Notes under the pieces: generated by a model | What the model was told of the DNA's origin: nothing | The model's input: only the letters and a program-made list of their open reading frames with translations | The model's database searches: none | Assembly: GCA_965221545.1 (NCBI GenBank) | Contig: OZ244901.1 | Location: 124,001-188,000, forward strand | DNA from: JAJEFO01 sp022819605 | GTDB taxonomy: Bacteria > Pseudomonadota > Alphaproteobacteria > Rhodobacterales > Rhodobacteraceae | Length of the DNA: 64,000 nt | Reading direction: 5' to 3' | Made by a program: the position numbers and the translations under genes | Part shown: piece by piece, positions 45,805 to 53,524 of the stretch | Position numbering within the stretch: position 1 is the first letter of the stretch | Layout: each line of letters opens with the position of its first letter

Positions 45805-47280
45805 CTAAAACGCCGGCGGGTACGGCCGGCCCCCTTTGTCGATCGTGATCCAGCGGGTTTCCGAGAACGTTTCCATCGCCCATCTGCCCCCGTGGCGGCC
45901 AACACCGCTGGCCTTGGTCCCGCCAAAAGGTGCGTGGCATTCATCGTTGATGGACGAACAGTTGACATGCGCCATGCCGGTTTCCAGCTGTCGTGCGATT
46001 GCCATGGCCCGATCTTCGTTCCGCGAGATGATACCGGCCGACAACCCGTATTCCGTGTCGTTTGACATGGCGATCGCCTCCGCGTCCGTGCGGAATGGCA
46101 CGACGACGGCAAGCGGTCCGAAGGTTTCCTCGTTCCAGACGTCCATTTGCGGCGTCACGTCCGTCAGGATCGTTGGATCCACGAAGCGCCCGTTCACCGT
46201 GCCGCCCAGCGCCACTTGCGCGCCCTTCGCGACGGCGTCGTCGATCTGCGCGGCAACGCGGGCGACTTGGCGGTCGTTTATCAGCGGTCCGATCGTGACG
46301 GACTTGTCGGCCACGTTGCCGGTCTTCAGCTTGCCGCTGCGGGCGATGAATTTCTGCAGGAATTCGGCATAGACGCCTTCCTGGACGAGCACCTTTTCGA
46401 CGCTCATGCAAATCTGGCCCTGGTGCATGAACGATCCAAAACTCGCCGATGAGGTTGCCCGCTCCATGTCCGCGTCTTCGAGCACGATCAGGCTGTCCTT
46501 GCCGCCAAGCTCGATGCAGCATTTCTTGAGGTGCGCCCCGCACTTGGCCGCGATCATGCGGCCGACGGCAGTGGAGCCGGTGAAGGAAATTCCTTTCACC
46601 GCCGGGTTGTCGATCAGTTCGTCCCCCACCGCAGGCGTGCTGTCGCGGGACGCGGTGATGACGTTGAAGACGCCCGGCGGCACGCCAGCTTCTTCCAGCA
46701 CCTCGGCAAAGATCAGGCCGCCTGCGTAGGGGGTCTCCTCGGACGGTTTCAGAACGATGGTGTTGCCTGCGCCAAGCGCAAAGGCAATCCCGCGCGACGT
46801 CAGGATGCCCGGCACGTTCCACGGGCTGATCACGCCGATCACGCCCATGGGCACCCTCACGGCGGTGGACACCTTTCCGTGGTGAGAGGGCAATACCTCA
46901 CCGATCGCCGTGTAGCAGAGCGCGGCCGCCGCACGGAAGGTTTCGGCAACGTGACCCGCTTCGAACACTCCCTTGCCGTAGTGACCGCCCCCTTCGTGCT
47001 GCACCGCCGCCACGAAGTCGGGGACACGCCCTTCCCAGGTTTCTGCGATTTTCGTCAGCAGGTGCGCACGGTCCTGAAACGGCCGGTTCGACCAATCGTG
47101 AAAGGCTGCCTGAGCGGCTTCGATCGCGGCGCGGACCTCCGCCGCGCCAGCGTCGGGCACGCGCGCCCAGACGCTTCCGTCGGAGGGGTTGAGGTCGTCG
47201 AAATGCCCAGCGGTCTGTTGCCACTGGCCGTTGATGTAGAGGCCCTTGACGTCTGGGGCGGCATTTGCCTGGTCGAGCAT
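45805..47280 (-). CDS. NAD(P)-dependent aldehyde dehydrogenase
   Basis: A 491-residue aldehyde dehydrogenase. Signatures are the catalytic Glu in IELGGKDSLIVLEDADMERA, the catalytic Cys in MHQGQICMSVEKV, the ISPWNVPGIL loop and NEETFGPLAVVVPF. It is closest in pattern to benzaldehyde/vanillin-type dehydrogenases, where QICM rather than GQxCTA surrounds the Cys; the exact aldehyde is not known. The start at 47280 has an AAGGGA site and follows the ABC ATPase stop by one base. Order in the operon: importer, ALDH, SDR, flotillin. Confidence 0.88.
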   Translation of the reverse strand: MLDQANAAPDVKGLYINGQWQQTAGHFDDLNPSDGSVWARVPDAGAAEVRAAIEAAQAAFHDWSNRPFQDRAHLLTKIAETWEGRVPDFVAAVQHEGGGHYGKGVFEAGHVAETFRAAAALCYTAIGEVLPSHHGKVSTAVRVPMGVIGVISPWNVPGILTSRGIAFALGAGNTIVLKPSEETPYAGGLIFAEVLEEAGVPPGVFNVITASRDSTPAVGDELIDNPAVKGISFTGSTAVGRMIAAKCGAHLKKCCIELGGKDSLIVLEDADMERATSSASFGSFMHQGQICMSVEKVLVQEGVYAEFLQKFIARSGKLKTGNVADKSVTIGPLINDRQVARVAAQIDDAVAKGAQVALGGTVNGRFVDPTILTDVTPQMDVWNEETFGPLAVVVPFRTDAEAIAMSNDTEYGLSAGIISRNEDRAMAIARQLETGMAHVNCSSINDECHAPFGGTKASGVGRHGGRWAMETFSETRWITIDKGGRPYPPAF

Positions 47281-47281
47281 G

Positions 47282-48412
47282 TTATTCCCTTTCAAATTTG
47301 CCCGATGGGCGGCGGCGGTACACTTCCACCCGTGGGCGCCGGTATACCTCTATCACGGGCGGGCGCACGGTTTGTTGCGGGCGGGGTGCCTGTGGCCGCG
47401 CGGGCGCAGGATTCGCGGCGCGGGTTGGTCGATGCCGGGCGGCCCTTGCGGATTCTTCAATGTCTTTCATCACGACAGTCAGACGATCGTTTGCCAGCCG
47501 GTCGGCCGCGGTGCTCACGTCAGCAGGAGCTTGCCGGGGTGCGCTGGCGGATTGGTGCCCAGCCTTCGCCACCAGGTCGCTGATCGACAGCCCCGCCTGC
47601 TGATCCGCGCTGCGCTGAGGTTGCGGGCGAGCGGCAATCGCAGGTGCGGCAGGCATGGGAGAAGGTTCAGGTGCGGGGGTTGCCGACGCAGACGACCCTT
47701 GCCCGCCACCACCGAGATATGCCTTCTGCACCGCCGGGTCGCCCGCGAGTCGAGCCGCCGTGTCCTCATGGATGATCCGCGTGTTTTCCAAGAGGTATCC
47801 TCGGTCCGCGATTGCCAGGCTCTGCTTTGCGTTTTGCTCGACAAGCAGCACTCCGATGCCGAGCGACTTTACTTGGGCGAGGTTCTGGAACAACTCCTTG
47901 CAAAGCAGAGGCGCCAGGCCGAGCGATGGTTCATCGAGCATCAGGATTTCAGGTGCCGACATCATCGCGCGCCCGATTGCCAGCATCTGCTGTTCGCCGC
48001 CCGACATCGTTCGCGCGACTTGGCCCTGACGTTCCCGCAGCGTCGGGAAGAGTTCGAGCACGCGGTCAAGGTTTTCCCGCTCGCTGTCTCGGGCGCGGGC
48101 GGGATAGGCTCCCAGCAAGAGGTTTTCCTTCACTGACAGATCACCGAAGATCCCGCGTCCCTCCGGAACGAGAACCACGCCCTTCTCGACGATTTCATCC
48201 GGGCTCAGTCCGGTCAGCGCGTCAGGCCCCAGCCGCACTTCGCCAGAAACCTTGCCCTCGCAGATCCCGGCTATCGCGCGCAGGAGCGTCGACTTGCCCG
48301 CGCCGTTTGCGCCGAGGATCACCACTATCTCGCCCGGCGCAATCGAAAGCGACACTTCGTTCAGGGACGGGTGCTGGCCGTAGGCGGCGGAAAGGCCTTT
48401 CACCTCAAGCAT
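47282..48412 (-). CDS. LivF-type ABC ATPase with a long C-terminal tail
   Basis: A 376-residue protein. Residues 1-234 are a normal LivF ATPase: Walker A GANGAGKST, signature MSGGEQQMLAIGRA, Walker B ILMLDEP and the switch His replaced by the LivF-type VEQNA. Family members end here. An extra 140 residues follow, rich in Ala, Pro, Gln and Arg and probably disordered, with a short helix (LSISDLVAKAG). It ends in two near-repeats, VIEVYRRPR and VEVYRRRP (353-369), and a basic tail. The tail's role is unknown. The start at 48412 overlaps the LivG stop by 8 bp. Confidence 0.85.
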   Translation of the reverse strand: MLEVKGLSAAYGQHPSLNEVSLSIAPGEIVVILGANGAGKSTLLRAIAGICEGKVSGEVRLGPDALTGLSPDEIVEKGVVLVPEGRGIFGDLSVKENLLLGAYPARARDSERENLDRVLELFPTLRERQGQVARTMSGGEQQMLAIGRAMMSAPEILMLDEPSLGLAPLLCKELFQNLAQVKSLGIGVLLVEQNAKQSLAIADRGYLLENTRIIHEDTAARLAGDPAVQKAYLGGGGQGSSASATPAPEPSPMPAAPAIAARPQPQRSADQQAGLSISDLVAKAGHQSASAPRQAPADVSTAADRLANDRLTVVMKDIEESARAARHRPTRAANPAPARPQAPRPQQTVRPPVIEVYRRPRVEVYRRRPSGKFERE

Positions 48413-49142
48413 CGTCGTCTCCCAGGTAGGCCCGGATGACGTCCTGGTCGCTGAGCACTTCGTCCGGGCTGCCTTCGGCAATCTTGGTGCCCGACGACAT
48501 CACGACGCAGCGGTCGCAGAGCGAACGGATCGCGTCCATCACGTGTTCGACCACGACAACGGTGCGGCCCTCTTCACGCAAGGCGTGAATCAGCTCGATT
48601 CCAGTTTCCAGCTCGGTCGGGTTCAACCCCGCTAGCCACTCGTCAAGCAAGAGCACCTGCGGTTCCCCGGCGAGCGTACGGGCGAGTTCCACCCGCTTCT
48701 GGTCGATGTAGGTGAGCGACGATATCGGCGCATGGCTCATCGCGTCCATGCCCACGCGGTCGAGAAGGCCATGGGCGAAATCCTCCGCATCACGGCCCCA
48801 GCGGCGACGGTGGCCGTAGACGGCACCGGCGATCACGTTTTCCAGCACGGTCAGGCCGGGCAAGAGTCGCACCAGCTGGAATGTCCGACCCACGCCCTCG
48901 CGTGCAATTTTCTGTGCGGGCAGGTCAGAGATGTTGCGCCCACGCATCGAGATTCGGCCCTCGGTCGGCTTCAACGCGCCGGAAATCATGTTCAGGACCG
49001 TGGTCTTGCCGGAGCCGTTGGGGCCGATGACTCCCACCATCTGGTGCTCCGCCACGTCGAAGGACATGTTCGATACCGCGACCAGCCCGCCGAATCGCTT
49101 GGTCACGCCCTTCACGGACAGGACTGCACCCGACTGTCTCAT
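48405..49142 (-). CDS. LivG-type ABC ATPase
   Basis: A 245-residue ATPase of a branched-chain-amino-acid-type (HAAT) importer. Walker A is GPNGSGKTT, followed by the Q-loop in GRTFQLVRLLPGLTVLENV, a signature region SLTYIDQKRVELARTLA where the usual LSGGQQ is replaced by LTYIDQKR, and Walker B VLLLDEWLAGL. The changed signature and Trp after Asp-Glu are LivG-subtype variants worth noting. It overlaps the LivM gene by 4 bp and LivF by 8 bp. ATG 49142 (MRQSGAVLSVKGV) is preferred to a longer antisense-like frame. Confidence 0.88.
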   Translation of the reverse strand: MRQSGAVLSVKGVTKRFGGLVAVSNMSFDVAEHQMVGVIGPNGSGKTTVLNMISGALKPTEGRISMRGRNISDLPAQKIAREGVGRTFQLVRLLPGLTVLENVIAGAVYGHRRRWGRDAEDFAHGLLDRVGMDAMSHAPISSLTYIDQKRVELARTLAGEPQVLLLDEWLAGLNPTELETGIELIHALREEGRTVVVVEHVMDAIRSLCDRCVVMSSGTKIAEGSPDEVLSDQDVIRAYLGDDDA

Positions 49143-50071
49143 GTCTGCTCCCTGATCCGTGCGCGCAACTCTCCGATTCGCCCGACGACTCCATTGGGCA
49201 GGACATAGACGATCAGCAGGAAGCAGACGCCGAGGAACAGCGTCGACTGGTTGGGGAACTGGACCGCGACCCATTCCCAGATGATCGTGAAGGGGATCAC
49301 GCCGACCAGCGGCCCCCACAGCCTGCCGGACCCGCCCAAGAGCGCCATGATGACGACGAGGAAGCTCAATTGGGGAGAGAAGACCTGGTTCGGCTCGATG
49401 TAGCTCCACCTCGGTGCGATCAGGGCGCCGACCAGTGCTGCGAAGAAGCCGGTGGTGGTGAACAGGATGACCTTGGCCGTCGCGGTGTTGATGCCCACGT
49501 GGCGCGCGACGGTTTCATCGCCGCCGATGATGCGAAGCGCAAAGCCGATGCGGGCTCGGCTGACCCACCAGCCGAGCAGGTAGACCACGGCGGCGACGGC
49601 CAGCAGCATCCAGAAGATGTGGTGGTCCCGCAGGTCTGTCAGCACGTAGAGGCCGCGGCTGCCCAGGAAGTTGTTCTGCACCCAGCTGACCACGTTGCGG
49701 ATCATTTCCGCCAGGCCGAGGGTGAAGATCACGAAGTAGACGCCCGACAGGCGCAGGGTGGCGAATCCGATCAGCGCTGCTAGGATCGCTCCGACAATCG
49801 GGGAAATCGCGGCCATGAGCCAGAAGGGCTGGGCATAGTCGCTCATCCCCGTGCCGACGATGTATCCACCCACGCCAAAAAACGCGCCGGTGGCGAGCGA
49901 GATGTAATGCGTCGGACCGGAAAACAGCGCCCAGGACGTGGCCAGGGCCACATACATCATCGCCGTCACGCCGATTGACAGCCAATAGCCGTTCGCTCCC
50001 AGCGGAAAAAGCGCCGCAAGCCCCACGAGAACGGCTGCGCAAAATAGCTCTGTCCAGCTCGCAGACTTCAT
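49139..50071 (-). CDS. LivM-type ABC permease
   Basis: A 310-residue inner-membrane permease with about ten hydrophobic segments. Family markers are YISLATGAFFGVGGYIVG, LRLSGVYFVIFTLGLAEMIR, FALRIIGGDETVARHVGIN and the GGSGRLWGPLVG block near the C terminus. It pairs with the LivH-type permease upstream, overlapping by 4 bp. Substrate cannot be read from the permease. The frame extends upstream antisense to LivH; ATG 50071 is the fitting start. Confidence 0.9.
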   Translation of the reverse strand: MKSASWTELFCAAVLVGLAALFPLGANGYWLSIGVTAMMYVALATSWALFSGPTHYISLATGAFFGVGGYIVGTGMSDYAQPFWLMAAISPIVGAILAALIGFATLRLSGVYFVIFTLGLAEMIRNVVSWVQNNFLGSRGLYVLTDLRDHHIFWMLLAVAAVVYLLGWWVSRARIGFALRIIGGDETVARHVGINTATAKVILFTTTGFFAALVGALIAPRWSYIEPNQVFSPQLSFLVVIMALLGGSGRLWGPLVGVIPFTIIWEWVAVQFPNQSTLFLGVCFLLIVYVLPNGVVGRIGELRARIREQT

Positions 50072-50934
50072 GCAGGGCGCCTTCCGAACAGGCCCTGCGG
50101 GCGGAAGAGGAGGATCAGGACGAAGATCAAGTAGGCGGCTGCAAGCGTAAGCCCCGGGTCTATGAGGCTGGCGACCGCCGTTTCCACAACGCCGAGGATG
50201 ACCGCGGCCACGATGGCGCCGCGGATGTCGCCGACTCCGCCCATGATCACGATGATCAGTGCCTTCATGGTGAAGACCACGCCGATAGAGGCATCGAGGG
50301 TAATGAACGTCGAAATCAGCGCTCCACCCACGGCGGTGATCGCGCCGCCGAGCGCGAAGGCCATTGCCGAAACGCGCGGGACGTTGATGCCGACCAGTCC
50401 GGACGCCTCGGTCGAAACCGAAACCGCCCGGACCGCAACGCCGGGCCGGCTCAGGTTGAGCCACAGGTACAGGGCCGCTCCGATCAGCACGGCTATTGAG
50501 AAGGCCAGCACCCGGTTCAGCGAAGTTGTCGAACCTATTATCGAGACAGGCTCGCTGAGGTAATTATAGGCAAAGAACCCGCCCTCAACCGAGATCATCA
50601 GGCCGATGATGATGAACGACATTCCAAAAGTGGCGAGGATGGAATCCACTTCCAGCGCACCTTGCGACTTGGCCCGGCGCACGAGTGGCGTCAGTAGAAA
50701 GCGATAGACCAGCCAGTTGCCGACGAAACTCACGGGAATCACGAGGATGACGGTCAAGAGCGGACTGACCAGCGCGGTGGTGTATAGCCAGAACGCCGCC
50801 AACGCGCCAAGCACCAGCACCTCGCCATTCGCAAGGTTCATGATCCGGGCCACGCCGTATTGCAAGTTCAGGCCCATTGCGACCAGGGCGTAGGTGCCTG
50901 ACAGCAACAGGCCAGAGACCAGGATGTCGAGCAT
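50068..50934 (-). CDS. LivH-type ABC permease
   Basis: A 288-residue inner-membrane permease with about eight hydrophobic segments. Typical blocks are ALVAMGLNLQYGVARIMNLA near the N terminus and VIVIMGGVGDIRGAIVAAVI near the C terminus. ATG 50934 (MLDILVSGLLLSGTY) gives the family N terminus; TTG 50949 would add five residues. It begins 57 bases after the binding-protein gene stop and overlaps the LivM gene. Confidence 0.9.
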   Translation of the reverse strand: MLDILVSGLLLSGTYALVAMGLNLQYGVARIMNLANGEVLVLGALAAFWLYTTALVSPLLTVILVIPVSFVGNWLVYRFLLTPLVRRAKSQGALEVDSILATFGMSFIIIGLMISVEGGFFAYNYLSEPVSIIGSTTSLNRVLAFSIAVLIGAALYLWLNLSRPGVAVRAVSVSTEASGLVGINVPRVSAMAFALGGAITAVGGALISTFITLDASIGVVFTMKALIIVIMGGVGDIRGAIVAAVILGVVETAVASLIDPGLTLAAAYLIFVLILLFRPQGLFGRRPA

Positions 50935-50991
50935 CTTCGGCTTCCGCAAACGGTCGCCCGGCGCATCCGCGCCGAGCGACAGTGTCGGGGA

Positions 50992-52200
50992 TTACTCGGC
51001 CCAGCCGTCTTTCAGACGCACCGGCACCGCCCCTTCGACGTTGGAGCCCTTGACGCCGCGGAACACTCCGTCCTGCCACTGGCCCACGGACCAGAAGGTG
51101 TTCGAGAAGTTGTTCTCGAAGCTGAGCGTGCCCATCACCGTGTCAAAGCTGTTGTCCTTGATGTACTGGGTCACCACGTCGCGGTCGAGCGTGCCCGCCC
51201 CGACAATCGCCTGTTCCAGGATCTGCAGCGCTGCATAGGTATTGGCAGATGCCCAGTAGTCCGCCACCTCTCCGGTGATTTCCATGTGGGCCGTGCGGTA
51301 CTCCACGATGGCCGGGTCATCCACGTTGGTGCCGCCTGCACCAAGCACGTTGTTGATCTTGTTGCCAAAGGCGCCGCTGAAAGACGGGAAGCTGGTGGCA
51401 ACCGCCGAATAGTAAACTGCCACGTCCAGGTCTTCGACAATCGCCTGTTCAGCCAGGCCGAAGCTGTCCGGCGGGTAGGACCAAGCCACGAACGCTTTCG
51501 CGCCGGAGGCCTTTGCACCCTTCATCACCGGGCTCAGGTCCGGCGTGCCAAGAGGGTAGGACTTGTCATAGACAAGCTCAAATCCCGCTTCGCCGAAGAG
51601 TTCGCGCGCGCGGTCCGACAGTTCGATCCCGAAGGCATCGGCCACATTGACCATCGCGACCTCGTTTCCGATGGCACCCGCATCGCGCTGTTCCACCAGG
51701 ATGTCTCTCACGCCCTCGACGAATGCCGTCGTCGTTCCAAGCGTGAAGAAGAGGTTCGGGTACCGTGCCGTGAGCTCTTCCATCTTGTCGGTGATGGCCG
51801 AGACGGCGACCATCGGGTAGCCGTAACGACCGTAAATCGGCGCGGCGGCAATGTTGAACCCGGTGCCGTACGGGGCGACAACGAAATCCACCTTGTCCTG
51901 TTCCGCAAGACGCTGAGCCAGCTTGATGTGCTCTCCGGGATTGGTCTTGTCGTCGTATTCGATCAACTCAATGGGCATTTTCTTGCCAGCGACATCGAGC
52001 CCGCCGCGTGAATTGACCTGCTCAACCCACAAACGAATGTTCGGCCATTGCGTGACGACCGCGCCGCCCGCGAGGGGACCGGTCTTGGGGGCGATGGCGC
52101 CAACCTTGATGACATCTTGGGCAAGCGCGGTGCCCGCCGTCATAAGGCCGACCGCCACCGCGCCGGCGGAAGCCAGCTTAACGAGACTTCTGTGCAACAT
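50992..52200 (-). CDS. Periplasmic substrate-binding protein of the Liv-type importer
   Basis: A 402-residue binding protein with signal peptide (LVKLASAGAVAVGLMTAG, cut after TALAQ). The type I periplasmic binding fold shows DVIKVGAIAPKTGPLAGGA, FVVAPYGTGFNIAAAP and YGYPMVAVSAITD. It heads the operon: a GGAGGAAAA site precedes ATG 52200. The class binds branched amino acids, amides, urea or aromatic acids; the ligand here is unknown. The oxidoreductases downstream suggest an alcohol, aldehyde or aromatic compound. Confidence 0.9.
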   Translation of the reverse strand: MLHRSLVKLASAGAVAVGLMTAGTALAQDVIKVGAIAPKTGPLAGGAVVTQWPNIRLWVEQVNSRGGLDVAGKKMPIELIEYDDKTNPGEHIKLAQRLAEQDKVDFVVAPYGTGFNIAAAPIYGRYGYPMVAVSAITDKMEELTARYPNLFFTLGTTTAFVEGVRDILVEQRDAGAIGNEVAMVNVADAFGIELSDRARELFGEAGFELVYDKSYPLGTPDLSPVMKGAKASGAKAFVAWSYPPDSFGLAEQAIVEDLDVAVYYSAVATSFPSFSGAFGNKINNVLGAGGTNVDDPAIVEYRTAHMEITGEVADYWASANTYAALQILEQAIVGAGTLDRDVVTQYIKDNSFDTVMGTLSFENNFSNTFWSVGQWQDGVFRGVKGSNVEGAVPVRLKDGWAE

Positions 52201-52511
52201 GTTTTCCTCCCATGCGTTGACAGTGCTTTCCGGCGGTTTCGCCGCCCGTCGAATCAAAGCCAATTATCAACTCTGCAACCATATTGGAACTTATGCTAGC
52301 AGAAAGTCGTGGGCCCTATCGCCCGCCGACCCTGATGGCCGTCGTGGGTTTCATGCCTTGCCAGTCGCGCAGAAACCCGCATTGGAGGTGGAGCGATCAC
52401 GAAGGCAAGCGACCGGCGCGATGGACCTGCTTGGCGCATCCGCGGCAACGGCCAAATTCGCACGATCGCGCGGATCTGTCCAAGACTTGAATGACGCAGG
52501 ACGGAAACGTC
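52201..52511. other. Promoter region of the ABC operon and end of dapA
   Basis: A 311-base gap. On the minus strand upstream of the binding-protein gene there is an AT-rich patch with GATAAT, a possible -10 box, at about 52262-52267; the -35 region is weak. No other gene or repeat was seen. Confidence 0.35.
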
Positions 52512-53387
52512 CTATTGCAGGATGCCCGCTCGATCCATGGCGTCGCGAATCGCGTTCCTGGTCGCTTCGCTGGGCGTCACGAGCGGCAGGCGGACTTCCT
52601 CGCTGCATCGGCCCAGCAGCGAGAGTCCGTACTTCGCTCCCGCCAGTCCGGGCTCAATGAAGACCGAAATGTGGAGCGGCATAAGCCGATCGGTGATCTT
52701 GAGCGCCGTCTTGTAGTCGCCCTCCAGGGTGGCGGCCTGCATTCTGGCACAGAGTTCGGGCGCCACGTTCGCCGTCACGCTGATGCACCCCGTTCCGCCG
52801 TGAGCGTTGAATCCAAGTGCGGTCGCATCCTCGCCTGAGATCTGGATGAAATCCTTGCCGCTGGCCATGCGCTGCTTCGGCACGCGAGACAGGTCGCCGG
52901 TGGCGTCCTTGACGCCGACTATGCGCGGCAAATTCGACAGCCTCGCCATGGTCTCCACCGACATGTCGATCGCCGAGCGGCCGGGAATGTTGTAGATCAG
53001 GATCGGCACATCGGCTGAATCGTGCAAGTCCTTGAAATGCTGGTAAACGCCTTCCTGCGACGGCTTGTTGTAATAGGGCGTCACGACAAGCGCCGCATCT
53101 GCGCCAACCCTTTCGGCATGCTGCGTGAGGCGGATGCCCTCTGCCGTGTTGTTCGAACCCGTGCCGGCAATCACCGGGACCCGGCCGTTTGCGGCTTTCA
53201 CGACCTCTTCGACCACCGTTTCATGCTCTTCGTGCGAAAGCGTCGGGCTTTCGCCAGTCGTGCCGACGGCAACCAGGCCGGTCGAGCCGCTCTCGATCTG
53301 CCATTCGACAAGCGACCTGAGCGCTTCGATGTCCAGCGCGCCATTCTTGAACGGGGTCACGAGTGCCGGGATCGAGCCTTGGATCAT
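52512..53387 (-). CDS. dapA: 4-hydroxy-tetrahydrodipicolinate synthase
   Basis: A 291-residue lyase that condenses pyruvate with aspartate semialdehyde in lysine and diaminopimelate synthesis. The family signatures are VAVGTTGESPTLSHEEH, LIYNIPGRSAIDMS with the conserved Tyr, and RIVGVKDATGDLSR with the Schiff-base Lys. ATG 53387 gives the normal length. It is divergent from the lytic transglycosylase gene, a common neighbour in Rhodobacteraceae. Some DapA paralogues act on other keto acids, but the motif set here fits true DapA. Confidence 0.93.
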   Translation of the reverse strand: MIQGSIPALVTPFKNGALDIEALRSLVEWQIESGSTGLVAVGTTGESPTLSHEEHETVVEEVVKAANGRVPVIAGTGSNNTAEGIRLTQHAERVGADAALVVTPYYNKPSQEGVYQHFKDLHDSADVPILIYNIPGRSAIDMSVETMARLSNLPRIVGVKDATGDLSRVPKQRMASGKDFIQISGEDATALGFNAHGGTGCISVTANVAPELCARMQAATLEGDYKTALKITDRLMPLHISVFIEPGLAGAKYGLSLLGRCSEEVRLPLVTPSEATRNAIRDAMDRAGILQ

Positions 53388-53524
53388 GGATTTTCTCCGC
53401 CACGTCACGGCATGGGCTTTGCGTGACCCGCACAACTTATAGTCCGTCAGGGGAATTGCCAAGGCAGTCCGGACGTGCTTTCATGTCTATGCTGCCGGGG
53501 GGCACGAGAGAGCGGACTAAGTGT

